Source of the DNA: Monoraphidium neglectum
Lineage: Eukaryota; Chlorophyta; Chlorophyceae; Sphaeropleales; Selenastraceae
Assembly: GCF_000611645.1 (NCBI RefSeq)
Contig: NW_014013498.1
Coordinates: 7,484-41,031 of the forward strand
Length of the DNA stretch: 33,548 nucleotides
Reading direction: 5' to 3'
Position 1 is the stretch's first letter. Every line of letters begins with the position of its first letter. Below are positions 20,987 through 31,384 of this stretch, piece by piece. The translations under genes were made by a program, and so were the position numbers. Below the pieces are notes generated by a model. The model was not told the DNA's origin. It saw nothing but the letters and a program-made list of their open reading frames with translations, and did not search any database.

Positions 20987-21639
20987 CGTGCGTGCGGGCG
21001 GCTCGGCGGACTCCTCTGGTTGCACAGAAAAACATGCACGACAGGACAATCAAGTTTCTGTGAAGTCGCCTGGCTTTAAGTAAGGAGTCCCAGCATGGCT
21101 GCCTCTCCGCAATCCCATGCTTGTTGTTGTGTGTACGGTAGTATGGTCTGGGGGTCATATGATGCCGACTCAGCTGCTGCTTTTTCACGGATAACCCTGC
21201 AAAACAGCAGTAGGTAACAGAAGCCCGCCCCCCTTGCATGAAATGGATGTTATGTTCATCTTCGCTCTTTGTCCTCAACATGCTTTATTCAATGACAGCA
21301 TGATTCCGTATTTAGTTTTGGGGCAAGGCAGGGCTAAAGGTTGGTTGATACCGTAGGGTTGCACTGGCACATTTGGCAGGCACTTAGAGTGTCGGCATGA
21401 TGTGGATGGTCTTGTCAACGCATGCAGAGTAAGGGCTACAGGAAGGCGAACATATTGCATGCAGGGAAAGTGCGCCACACGTTGTGTGCAATCAAACGGA
21501 CCTGGATTCCCACATGTTCAGGAAATGAGTTCAAAGAGCAGGAGAGCTCAGCTCAGCTATCAGTGTTTGTGCGGCTGCAGCTGGCCCACAGAATACACAC
21601 GTGCATTGAACACGGCATAAACAATGTGCATTTGCAGAC
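20987..21639. other. Intergenic region, 3' of the NADH pyrophosphatase
   Basis: This is the 3' flank between convergent transcription units. I see no TGTAA signal on the + strand and no supported gene. Confidence 0.5.
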
Positions 21640-22865
21640 TTATTGATCCGCGTACTGATTTGCTTGCTTTGATAGTGGATAGACTCGACACTTGAATTGC
21701 ACGCCATCATCCTGGCAATTACGGCACTCGGGCTTAGCTACCTGTGCACCTGAAGCGACATCAAGCAGCACCTTTGAGGTTTGTGCAGCCTGCACCGAAT
21801 CAAAACAATGCCCAATGCGTTGCATATGTGCGCGTGCTGAGGTTGCTGGATTTGATGCTGCGCGCCCCCTTGCTGAGGTGGCACACCGCAGCTCTGCTAC
21901 CACCGTCTCTGTTGCCGCCGGTACAGATGATTCACGTCCCTTCCTGGACTGTTCAGGTCCACTCGCCAGCCCGCCGGGTCCTGCACTGCAGCACGCGTTT
22001 TGCACAGGGAGTGTGGAGGCTTGTGGCGCTGCACGAGTGACTGTGTCCCGGCCTGTTCGCAGGGGAAAAGGCGGATTGCTGTCCGTGTGCTGCGCAGCCT
22101 CACAAGCCGCGAGGCCCCTGCCGCTGCGCTGCAAGCACACTAGTTGATGCCCCGCCTTCAGTCCCATAACAAAGATGCAAGTGGCGATGGGCAGCGTGCA
22201 GCAACCACCAGCTGTGCAGCAGTGTTGGTGGGCTAGCAGCTGAGCCGCGCGGCGGCGGCTCCCTGATTCCTAAAGTGCGCTGAGGTGAAGCCTACGCTAC
22301 CTTCCCTCCTGATCAAGCCGTGCAGTCGGTTGTGGTGCACCAGACGCAGCGGCATGAGTGACGTGCCAGGTGGCCGGAGCACATGGGGGCACCTGTCAAC
22401 ATGTTTGGCAATTGATCCACCAGCACCCTGGCACAGCTGAGCTGCAAGGGCAAATGTGGCGGCGGCTCTGTAACAAATCGTTGTCGGCAGCGCCGTAAGG
22501 GTCCCTCGTGCGCGCTGCGCCATGGTACTACGACATCGTCACAGCTACGCAATCCTACACTGTGGGGCACTGCGAAGCGCTTCAAGGGAGTTTCTGTCAT
22601 CAGGGTGACATTGTCAAAGTCTGGCACCCCAGCTGCACGACTGGCGCCCGCAATGCTAGTTGAATTGGGTGGCAACCAGGTCTTGACACACTCAGGCTTC
22701 TGCTTAAGGGCACAACACCTGAACGTGCCACTTGCTGATTACACTCCAGGTTGTCAAACCCGTCCTCATCGCCAGGCAATGGGTCGCCACAATGACCATA
22801 TTCTTTCAAGACGTCGGCCACTGGCATGCTGCGTGCCTGGGCCACGAACCCCCCTGGGTCTTGTA
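21640..22865 (-). pseudogene. Cysteine-rich protein gene of unknown family, frame apparently broken
   Basis: Three - strand segments look coding. (a) About 22865-22732: DPGGFVAQARSMPVADVLKE, then YGHCGDPLPGDEDGFDNLEC. (b) 22699-22313: KPECVKTWLPPNSTSIAG, GLRSCDDVVVPW, RHSCRCVWCTTTDC. (c) About 22130-21640: ends PECRNCQDDGVQFKCRVYPL and a stop. Conserved-looking Cys pairs, acidic loops and an N-glycosylation-type NST suggest a secreted or metal-binding Cys-rich protein. Segments a and b are separated by only 32 bases holding an in-frame stop, too short for a normal intron, so the frame may be damaged. Segment b ends without a clear donor, and no start Met was found. I do not recognise the family. 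Confidence 0.4.
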
Positions 22866-23423
22866 AGCTGGGTTACAAAGTCGCACATGTGGCGGTTGCG
22901 CCTCGACGCACCGAAGCCAGGAACAGGCAAGAATGCTTGGCCAGCTACATTCTGATTGTCTGTTCCCTATATGTGGTGGGCTTCCAGAAGAAGGGTACAC
23001 AAGTGCGTGGAAGGTAAATGTACACAGTATTGTTGAAACAGGCAGGAGCTGTTGCGCACACACTCATCTGGCTATGAGCGGGGTCACATCTCGCTGGTGC
23101 GCTCAAACGCGCCTTTGCAAGTGACCATGCCCTGCACACAGAATGGCCAGCATTCAACGGCTGGTGAGACGCATAGTCAACTGGCTGGCTGACACCACAC
23201 ACAGTCAGTGCGCTCCAAGAAAGACAACATGCACGGCAGGTGCATGTGAGCGTGCGTGTTGAGCAATGCCCGGGTCAGAGGCCAGACCCGCTTCAACACA
23301 TGAAAAGCTCTTGGCGCACACAAGCGCCGCAGGTAGAGTGCTTCGCAGGCAGGTCTGCCGCTGGCAGCAGAGCGCCAGCATGTGCAGCAGCGGTAGGAGC
23401 GCCTCGCCCTGGCGGGGCTGCAA
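22866..23423. other. Spacer between the Cys-rich fragment and the A20/AN1 gene
   Basis: No gene is supported. It is the 3' flank of the A20/AN1 gene and possibly holds the missing 5' exon of the Cys-rich gene. I see no TGTAA on the - strand close to the A20/AN1 stop codon. Confidence 0.4.
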
Positions 23424-24257
23424 TCAGATGCGCTGCATCTTGCTGGCCTGCACCAGCGGGTTGTCCTTGGCCAGCTTGGCGCGCTGCGCTGCTTTGTGGT
23501 CGTAAGAGCAGGTATGGTCCTCTGCATACCGGTGCTGGCCACAGTACAGTCCACCACAGCGGCACTGGAAGCCCAGGAGGCCGACCTTTTTGCGGCACTG
23601 CTGGCACCTGGGGGGCAGGGGGAGGAGGGCCGCGTTAGGGCGTGTGATGAGCAACTGCGGTACCAAAACCACATGCTATGTGAGTGTTGACATCGCTGCA
23701 GCAAACTAGTGTGCCGCATGCTCAGACTGCTGCTGACACCAATCCACCGGGGGGTGGTCCCATGCAGAAAACGTGGATCCAGCACCCACCTGGTCGAGGT
23801 CTTGCCAGGCGTGTCGGCCTTGGGGCTAGCTGCAGCTGCGCTGAAAGAAGCCTCTGCTGCCACTGCTGGGGCCGGGCAGCCGCTACTAATGGCGACATCC
23901 CTAGGGCTGCCGTTCAGCATTGGCGTGACATCAGCGGCAGGCTGGGACGCAGGTGCAGCCACGACATCGGCCGTCTGCGCTGGGTCGGTGGCCGCCACTG
24001 CCTGGGCCGCCACATCCTGCTTTGCCTGCGCTTTCCGGTCCTCGTCGCGAAAGCATTTTGAGCACATCCCAAGAGTGGCAGGGTTTCTGCGAGGCAAGGC
24101 CAGCAGATGGCGGCGCAAAGGGTCAGCACAAGGCTCTGCAGCGACAGCCAGGCTGAAACACGGCGCCTGCCGCGACCACGACTGCCTGGCATTGCCCAAG
24201 TACTCACCCAAAAAATCCACATCCGCACAGGGGCACGGAAGGAGCGCGCTCGTCCAT
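23424..24257 (-). CDS. A20/AN1 zinc-finger stress-associated protein (SAP)
   Basis: Three exons, 24257-24208, 24086-23790 and 23607-23424, join at phase-2 junctions (donors GTGAGT, GTGGGT) to give 176 residues, close to plant SAPs. The A20 finger is at residues 11-28 ([19 protein letters not shown]). An Ala/Pro-rich linker follows, then the AN1 finger at 117-149: C117-x2-C120-x10-C131-x-C133-x4-C138-x2-H141-x5-H147-x-C149, all ligands present, and the usual tail [14 protein letters not shown]20/AN1 proteins bind ubiquitin and modulate stress responses in plants (family knowledge). The first A20 Cys pair is spaced C-x-C rather than the usual C-x3-C. The start ATG is 10 codons before the first Cys, typical of the family. 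Confidence 0.9.
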
Positions 24258-24703
24258 GCTTGCTTGCGCCGAGTGTGCCTGTAAGCGGATTGCACTGACG
24301 GTGTGGCCTCACGGGTCGTTGCAGCTTGTGAAGCGCTGTATAAGTTTTCTATGAGTTTTGTACGACTGTAAACAATGTAAACCAAGCATGCCGCGATGGG
24401 TTGCAACGCAGCTCGGAAGGGTCTGCCTGAATCATCCGGGCCGCACGGAAGCTCGGAAGCGCAGACGAAGCTCCGCGGCAGATGCCGCCCTATGCCCACG
24501 CATGTGTGCGTATACTGCGCGATATGTCTGTTGGGCCGTGAGCACTTATTCGACAAGTGTACACCGGCTCCTGCAAGCATGCATACAAACCCCATGTCCC
24601 CATCTCCGTGCATGTGCAACAGTGCCTTCTCGGCAAAAGCTGGGAGCACTGTTACTTTGGCAGACAGAAACACAGCAAAGTACCGCTTGAAGCAATGAGT
24701 ACT
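24258..24703. other. Spacer between GTF2H4 3' end and the A20/AN1 gene 5' end
   Basis: 446 bases between tandem - strand genes. It must hold the 3' end of GTF2H4 and the promoter of the A20/AN1 gene. I see no TGTAA on the - strand and no clear TATA box in the right orientation. Two TGTAAA copies near 24366-24382 are on the wrong strand for either gene. Confidence 0.5.
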
Positions 24704-26933
24704 TCACAGCGCCGTGCCCATGGCCGCCTGGGCTTTGAGCAGCTTGATGTGCTCCTTGACCAGGGTGTGGCCTGCGGGGACAGCACAGGCGGGGTGGCGC
24801 GCAGCCGGCTTGTGGCCGTCGATTCAGACATGCGTGACAGCTAGCGCGAAAGCGGCAAGGGCCCAGGAACACAAGGGCATCTCACTCACCTGGGTGATCC
24901 GACAAGCCCCCCCCTTACAGACAATCCCCGACCCACCCTGCTGGGTGACCACCATTTGCTGCCGCTCTGCGCTGTCCCACAGGAGCACCCCCCGCTGCTG
25001 CGCAAAGGCGCGGCTCCTCTCGTACAGCGTGACGTCCTCAAAGTTTGAGTACCAGAAGGCCGGGGACATGTCTACGCGCTGCGTCTCGCGCTCCCACAGC
25101 CGGATCTGGTCCTGAACGGTCTGAGGGGGTTTGTGGGGGCACAGGGGGGGGTGGGGGTGACAAGACGGGTGCATGATGTGGGGTGTAGGAAGTGCAAAGG
25201 CGCACAGAGCAGAGTCGCGTTCATGTGATGTGCGTTGTCATGAGGCAGATCAAGGGGCTTACAGAGGGATGATCCGGCCATGGCTGTTGGTCGGCATGTT
25301 GCCGCTGATCAACCCCAACACCCTGCAGATCAGTTATGCGACCCCTGAGCCCAGCCATGCAAAGCTCCCTGCCGGGGGTTCACAGTCCCTCACCTCAGGG
25401 ACACTGGGCACCCGCGCTGCCACCTGGGGGTGTGCGTGGCTCTGCAGGAATCCGATGATGTCATCTGCCGTCATCCCCTTGCCCAGGGCGTGCTGTACGC
25501 TGTCCCGCGTCAGGGTGCCAACAAAAAGGTTTGGGAGGGCGCAGTCCAGCCGGCAAAACTCCTCCAGCACTCGCACCTGGATGCGGGAGCTTGTGTACGC
25601 ATAGATCTGGCAGCACACCGGGGCAGGGGTGGAGCGTGGTGAAGAGGGGGGGCCGGTGAGCAGGGTCGGCCCTGCAATGACGCGTGTCAGATTTCTGAGG
25701 CCTGTAGGAGGTTGAGGGCGTGCTTGTCTATGCTTCCTGAGCACCAAGAGAGGGCAACACATGCAAGCTGACACTCTCCCTCGAAGGCAGTCACTGGCAC
25801 ACTCATACGAGTGCGCGCACTCACTTGGGTGCGCGCACTCAGTTGGGTGCGCGCACCCCTAGTCGTGCCCCCCCACCTCACCCTGAAGTTGGTCTCCACG
25901 ATGACGTACCCCCCGCCACCAACGCCGGCAGACAACCCGCTAGGGCTCAGGGCCGCGGCCGCAGCAGCGCCGCCGCCGCACAGCGTTGATGCCAGGGCAG
26001 TGGGGCAGAAGTAGGTGCCGCCCTCCTGGGAAAAGGGAGGGAGCCAGGATACGAAGAGGGGGCGACAGGGGAGGACAACGTCAAGCAACGCTAGACGGTG
26101 AGGCCGCTAGCTTTGAGGGCCAGCCAGCAACTTGATGGCAGGGGGCCCCTCAATTTGCCCCCTGCTCACCGCCTTAAAGGTGTAGAGTAGCCCCAGCTGG
26201 GCCATGTGGGCGGCAATGCGCTGCTCCAGAGGGCTCAGGCCAGCCAGGGCGTAGGGCCGCCCCACCTGGATGTCACAGGGAGCGTCAGGTGGGGGTGAAC
26301 ATGACAAGCAATAGCGTCTGCAGCCCCCTCCCTATGATATCTTACTCATCAAAGTATCAGATGTGATGCGGAGGGGCCCACACATGCTGCACGTCTTCAA
26401 GCGGCCGTTGGGGTTGGCCTGTCCTTCCCCACTGTGCTGACAAACCGGTAACGCATCCTGCCGCACCTGTCTGAATCCCAGCTGCATGAGGAAGCTCAGC
26501 ACCGACGACAGCTGGGCCGCTGGGCGGACAGTCGAAGCGTGTCAGGCAGGGGGGTTGAGGGTTTGGGCGCGGAATAAAGCACAGAGGTGTTGATGGTTGC
26601 AAAAGCTGTCCCCAGACAGCAGGCGGGCACGTTTACAAGCATACGACTACCATAGGCCGCGCAAAAACAGCAGCCTGCGCTGCCGCCGCCCCCCCTTGCC
26701 GCCTGACCTGACGCCTGCTCCGCCGACCGGATGTAGTCCCGCAGCAGTGTCCAGGCCTGGCCGTTGGTGTCCATCAGCAGGAACCTGAAGCCCGCCCCCG
26801 TGAGGGCGCGGTCCGGCTCCTTGATCAGCCCCGCGGCCGCCACCAGGCGCTCCACGTCCAGCGGCTCGTGGCGCTGCAGGGGGGGGCGAAGGGGGGAGGG
26901 GGGGGTAGTGGTGGTGGTGGTGGTGGTGGTGGT

Positions 26934-26977
<44 letters not shown>

Positions 26978-28696
26978 TGTGTGCACGCGCGCGCGCATAC
27001 GTGCGTGCGCTTGTGTGCGTCGGATTGGTGGGAATGGAAGGGTCAGCTGGCTGATGGGTGCAAGCAGGGGTCACATAAGTAAATGGCGACATGCAAGGGT
27101 AAGCAGCAGTGATACTGTCGTGCCCCCCTCATGACGGAATGCTCCGGCTGCCGCCTGCTATCATGGCCCCGAGCCCCTGGTGCCCCAAACGCACCAGGCC
27201 GACCGGCATGGAGGGAGGCGCCTGGCGTGTTGGGTCCAGCAGGAACGTGAGGACGCCCTGGGTGGGTGGGGAGGCGGTGCGGTGGGCGGATGCAGGGGAG
27301 GCGGTGAGGCTCTCAGGGCTGTGAGGAAGCGATTTGTCTTGAAGACAATGCCAGATGTGCATGACGCATGTGTTGACACAAAGCACGGCGGTGTCAACAC
27401 CGCCAGAGCTGCCCAGTGCAGAACTAACGTGGACACTGCACCGCTTCATGCCTGCCCTTCAGCTGCCTCCTGTTTCCTCCAATCAGCAATGGCCGACGCC
27501 ACTCGTCCCAACCCGTTGCTAGCCCACTCGATGCAGCCCCACCTGCACCCCGCCCCACCGCCCTACCGCCCCACCTCCCACTGCTTGACCGCGTACTCGG
27601 CGATGGCCTCCTGGCCCGGCATCACTGACAGCACCACTGCATCAACCATCCCGCCGCCATGGGTGCTGGGGATGGGCGCAGGGAGGAGGGGTACACCGGG
27701 ATTTCATGCAGAGGTGTTGCTAACATGGTACGGGTGGGGGGGGGGGGAAGCCGATGGTGGGGTGTCAAGCCTGTTGCAAGCCGCGAGCGGAGGCCCAGGC
27801 GCATTCTTGAGCTGCACATACCTTCCCGCCAGGGCCGAGCGCAGGTGCTCCTTGAACACCTCGTGGAGAGCCCAGGTGGTGGTGCCACTGGAAGCAGGCA
27901 GTGGGCCAGGACCCGGGGCAGAGAGGCAAGCAAGAGCAGGCGAGTTGAAACGGCATAGGTTCCGGCCTCCTGTGCCAGTCCTGGCCTGCCTGGTGCGGGC
28001 AGGATGTGGCATCAGTGCCTGAACAAGGACACGTTGCCCTGCCTGCCTGCAGCAGCACAATGGTCTACAGCCTGCAGCCTCTTGCGTGCGTTCTCACCCC
28101 CGGGCCTCCGCCGCCAGCAGCGACAGCTCCTGCAGCAGCCTCAGCGCCACCTCATGCTTCTTGGCAGAGGTGGTGTCGCTCTTGGCCCAGTTTCGCACAA
28201 AGCCTGGGTGTTCAACGAGGGGAGGCCATGGCCAGAGTGTATGCTGACATGGCCACGCCCGCGAGAGCACCCGCTTGCTGGTGAGGGTAGGTTTGCAGTG
28301 TGATGTTCCATACTGCACCAGCGGCTCTTGTCTGCTGAGTTTGCGCTGCGCATGCATTATCCAGCTGACCCTCTAGTCCCCACAGTGCTAACGCTGTCTG
28401 TGACCACCCTCGGCTGCTGTACAGCGACGGCTTGGGCCCGGGCACCAGCCCCACCACCCTGGGTGCCCTTGGCGTGCCGTCCCATCACGCGCACCGTCTG
28501 GCAGGGGCTCTGGCGCGTACAGTAGCCTCAGCACATACTGCTGCCCCAGCGGCTCCAGGGCCCTGAAGACAGCCTGGCAGGTCCAGGGGCTGCTATACAG
28601 CTGGGACCGCGCCTCCGGGGCTAGCGACGCAATGTATGAGGCGAGGTTAAGCGACTGCAAGGCTGGGGGGTGCGCCGCCGCCGCGTCGGCCTGCAT
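24704..28696 (-). CDS. GTF2H4: TFIIH core subunit p52 (TFB2/GTF2H4)
   Basis: Twelve exons join in phase: 28696-28495, 28203-28098, 27887-27822, 27665-27575, 27257-27195, 26873-26708, 26519-26467, 26265-26170, 26025-25882, 25606-25394, 25111-24886, 24771-24704, giving 497 residues (human p52 is 462). The chain follows the family: LASYIASLAPEARSQLY, WTCQAVFRALEPLGQQYVLR, GFVRNWAKSD, THGGGMVDAVVLSVMP, GAGFRFLLMDTNGQAWTLLR, GYVIVETNFR-IYAYTSSRIQ, CALPNLFVGTLTRDSV, GMTADDIIGFLQSHAHP, DQIRLWERE, GVLLWDSAERQQMVVT and a basic HTLVKEHIKLLKAQ end. p52 anchors and stimulates the XPB/SSL2 ATPase within TFIIH in transcription initiation and nucleotide excision repair. The last junction needs the downstream GTGAGA donor at 24885, giving ITQVS-HTLV. 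The gene is divergent from the phytol kinase gene. Confidence 0.93.
25811..25856. repeat. Three 18-bp-spaced copies of the palindrome GTGCGCGCAC
   Basis: The 10-bp perfect palindrome GTGCGCGCAC starts at 25811, 25829 and 25847, separated by TCACTTGG and TCAGTTGG. It lies in intron 25607-25881 of GTF2H4, 25-70 bases after that intron's 5' splice site. Confidence 0.95.
26907..27018. repeat. Compound (GTG)n-(GT)n-(CG)n microsatellite in a GTF2H4 intron
   Basis: About nine GTG units are followed by about 24 GT units, an alternating CG run and GTGCG-type repeats. It lies within intron 26874-27194. On the transcribed strand it reads as CA repeats followed by CAC repeats, just upstream of the 3' splice site. 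Confidence 0.95.
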
Positions 28697-29218
28697 GGAG
28701 CCCCCCCAGGCTCACGGGCCGTGCGGCGGCCCAGCCACCGCTGCGATTACTGGCCACACCGCCGCCTTGGGCAGGGAACAGCCAGCCCCGGCTGACAAGT
28801 CAGGCGCGTGCTGCGTCGGCTTGCGAGCGCCGTCGCCTGAATGGTGGCCCGCGGTGCTGGCCGTTGACCACAAAAACTATGCAGTTGAATTGTTTTACAG
28901 TGACCGAACCCCCAAAGAAGCAACCGAATCCTCGTCGTGATCTTGAGATCATATATTGCGCCCGAGTTCCCTGAGCAGCAAGTGATACTATTCATATTAT
29001 AGTCATCGATTGTGTTCGAATTCTTATGACATCACCGTACACAGTTGTCACTGCTAAGTGCTGCTACAGTACCGGTAGTGCCTGGTGTGACCTGGTAGAA
29101 TCAGCAATGCGCAATATCAAGCCCAGCCTGGCCAATAATGGTCATGAGAGGGCAGTTGACTGATAGGTGCATGCAAGGTGGTGCCTTGGGTGCTCAATGG
29201 CGCCGGGCGGTTCGCTCC
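28697..29218. promoter_or_regulatory. Shared divergent promoter region, GTF2H4 / phytol kinase
   Basis: 522 bases separate the start codons of two divergent genes. The half near 28850-29120 is distinctly AT-rich for this window, for example around 28940-29030, as expected for a nucleosome-poor promoter. No canonical TATA box is obvious. A tandem copy of ATGGCGCCGGGCGG starts at about 29198 and overlaps the phytol kinase start. Confidence 0.45.
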
Positions 29219-29533
29219 ATGGCGCCGGGCGGCTCCCGGCGCCACCAGTGGCACAGCAAGAGCATGGGTGCAAGTAGTGTTTCAAAGCTACCAATGGTAC
29301 CAGCACCTGTCACAACGGGCATCGGCGCACCACGTGCCCGTCGTCCGTGCCGCCTGGCGCCATGCTCACTTCTGGGCGTGGTCAATTCGTTGGCTGTTGT
29401 GGCAGATTCGCCTGGCCGCGACTTTCTATGTGGAGAGGCGGCCGGCAGCGGCGCCTATGCCTGGGTGAAGCTGTTCAACGTGTTGGCGCAGTATGGCATT
29501 CTGGAGCAAAAGCTTTGGTAGGCATGTGAGATT

Positions 29534-29561
29534 GAGTGTGTGTGTGTGTGTGTGTGTGTGC

Positions 29562-29593
<32 letters not shown>

Positions 29594-29624
29594 GTTCGTG
29601 CATGCGTGCGTGCGTTCGTGTGCG
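29534..29624 (+). repeat. (GT)n/(GCGT)n microsatellite in a phytol kinase intron
   Basis: GT units, then CGTG units, begin about 15 bases after the end of the first phytol kinase segment, within the intron that ends at 29808. Confidence 0.95.
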
Positions 29625-30595
29625 AGGGGTTTGCGTGCTTGGTGGGGGTGCATCAACGCGCTCACGCGCATGCACATGTTCGTGTTTGGTGTGTGGTGAC
29701 AACGTTGTTGAGTGACATGTCGTGCCGCAACTTGCCGTGCCATCGGTCCACCAGCAACCACGCCTCCATTTATGCTGCCATGCTTCCACCTCGCCAACCA
29801 TTCTTCAGCGCAAGCTGGTGCACGTCACATCTGGGCCCCTCTTCCTCCTCCGCTGTTCAGGTTGTCTGGTCGCCAGCTTGAATCAAAACCTCACCGTTGA
29901 AGACAAAGCAGGCGCACGTTCGAGCAAGTATGGTTGGCCCCGCTGCCGTCGACAACCCGCTTGCAACCCGCCACTTTCGTAACCCTTCAAACCCTCAAAT
30001 TCAAGCCCTTGACCACACGCCCTTGTTTGAAACCCACGCAGCGCTGGCCCCATGCACGCTTCATCGCGGCGGCCGTTCCGGCGCTCAACCTGGTGCGGCT
30101 GGCGCTGGTCGGCAGCGGGTTGGAGGACGACCCGGGCCTGGTCAGGTCCACGTCGCGCAGCGGCGACAGTGGGGAGCTGCTGCGCGGCCCCCTGCTGTAT
30201 GTGGCGGTGCTGGTGGCGGTCACGATCACCCTCTGGCGGGACTCACCGGCCGGCCTCATAACGTGGGGGGGGGGGCAGGTCATCCAACCAGGGGCCTGCG
30301 GGACGCACGGGGAACACGAGGCGCCCTGACGCGCCCATTGGCATTTTGCTGTGTTTGCTCGTGTCTCTGTCGCCTCCACAGAATTCATCTGACAACCAAT
30401 TGTTTCAACCGAATTTGCGGACAGTGTGGCCGTGATGTGCGGTGGGTGACGGCCTGGCGGACATTGTGGGTCGGCGATGGGGCAACGGCAGCCGGCTGCC
30501 CTGGAGCGACAGCAAGGGCCGGGCTGGCAGCGCATGCATGCTCGTTGGGGGCGGCGCCATGGCCTGGGTGTGTCGTCATTTCATATGCATAAGTG

Positions 30596-30626
<31 letters not shown>

Positions 30627-30680
30627 CGTGTGCGTGTGTGCACGCGTGTGTGTGTGCGCGTGTGTACATGTGTGCATGCT
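30596..30680 (+). repeat. (GT)n microsatellite in a phytol kinase intron
   Basis: GT/GCGT repeats begin about 28 bases after the GTGTGT donor at 30568. Confidence 0.95.
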
Positions 30681-31284
30681 CGTGTTGCATATGCGCTCTG
30701 ACCCTCGATTGTATTGTGCTTCTAGGCTACTGTGTTGCGAACGCCATGACCTTAAATCTTGCATACGCTCACGTTGCGCACACCCTTGCCTGCTTTACAA
30801 AATTTATCTGCACTGCCAGCCTCATCAGCCTATTCTCTGCTCTCAGGTTGATCTGCTGCCCCACGATATCCCTGACACCTGTCGTGGCTGCGGCCTGCCT
30901 GGTTGGTGTGCACTCTGGTGGAGTCGCTGCCGCTTCACAGTTTGGCCGACGACAATCTCTCAGTGCCAGCGGCCGCGGTGGCTGTCTCGCTGCTGCTGCT
31001 GCCTTTGGCCGCCGCCGTGGCAGGCGGCCCTCACGTGGCAGCCGGCACGGTGCAGACTGGCGCGGCAACACTATCATCTGAGTAGCAGGTAAACTTTGCA
31101 GGAGTAAATCCCTTGACAATGCTTCAAAAAGCAGACATCATGTGTCCAACGGCAAGTCCACAGCTGCATTGTGCGTCAACACCGTGTCCAAGAATAACAG
31201 CTTCTGCAGCAGGCGCAACGGCAGCTCACCCTCTCAGGTTCTGTTTGAAGTGGGTCAAGCTCCCTGCTGCCAAGATATCCAGGT

Positions 31285-31289
31285 TTACA
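31285..31289 (-). promoter_or_regulatory. TGTAA polyadenylation signal, cpSRP54 gene
   Basis: TTACA on the + strand gives TGTAA on the - strand, about 96 bases after the cpSRP54 stop at 31385. It lies in the 300-base spacer shared with the convergent phytol kinase gene. Confidence 0.6.
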
Positions 31290-31384
31290 CGCAACAACAA
31301 AAAAGACAAAAAAGACAGCAGCAGCCACAGCACAGAAATTAGGGAACAATGGGGTTGACAATGCGCATACCGATTGTGGTTGCT

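Larger units (their letters stand above)
29219..31085 (+). pseudogene. VTE5: Phytol kinase (VTE5-like), reading frame interrupted
   Basis: Segments: 29219 to about 29518 (Arg/Ser/Ala-rich transit-like start, then AYAWVKLFNVLAQYGILEQKL), 29809-29868 (RKLVHVTSGPLFLL), 30042-30262 (RFIAAAVPALNLVRLALVG, ELLRGPLLYV, WRDSPAGLI), 30425-30567 (VAVMCGG, DGLADIVGRRWG), and a last segment to 31085 (LVESLPLHSLADDNLSVP). Order and motifs match the membrane phytol/farnesol kinases, which phosphorylate phytol from chlorophyll breakdown for tocopherol synthesis in plastids. Frame problems: the 29518/29809 junction is not in phase, one extra T at 30447 splits CGG-DGLAD and puts a TGA in frame, and around 30902 another one-base shift separates VVAAACLV from CTLVESLP. 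An exon between 30567 and 30850 was not resolved. Either the gene is a recent pseudogene or the assembly has indels here. Confidence 0.7.

Noticed and set aside
24366..24382. Two TGTAAA sequences as polyadenylation signals
   Set aside because: They are on the + strand, while both neighbouring genes are on the - strand.
23177..24673. A single 498-residue - strand reading frame
   Set aside because: It contains the middle exon of the A20/AN1 gene but reads through introns and misses the A20 start exon and the AN1 exon, which lie in other frames.
26868..27134. Val-Cys/Gly repeat proteins at GT microsatellites (also 29493-29699, 30593-30760, 33079-33272)
   Set aside because: Artefacts of dinucleotide repeats inside introns of well-supported genes.
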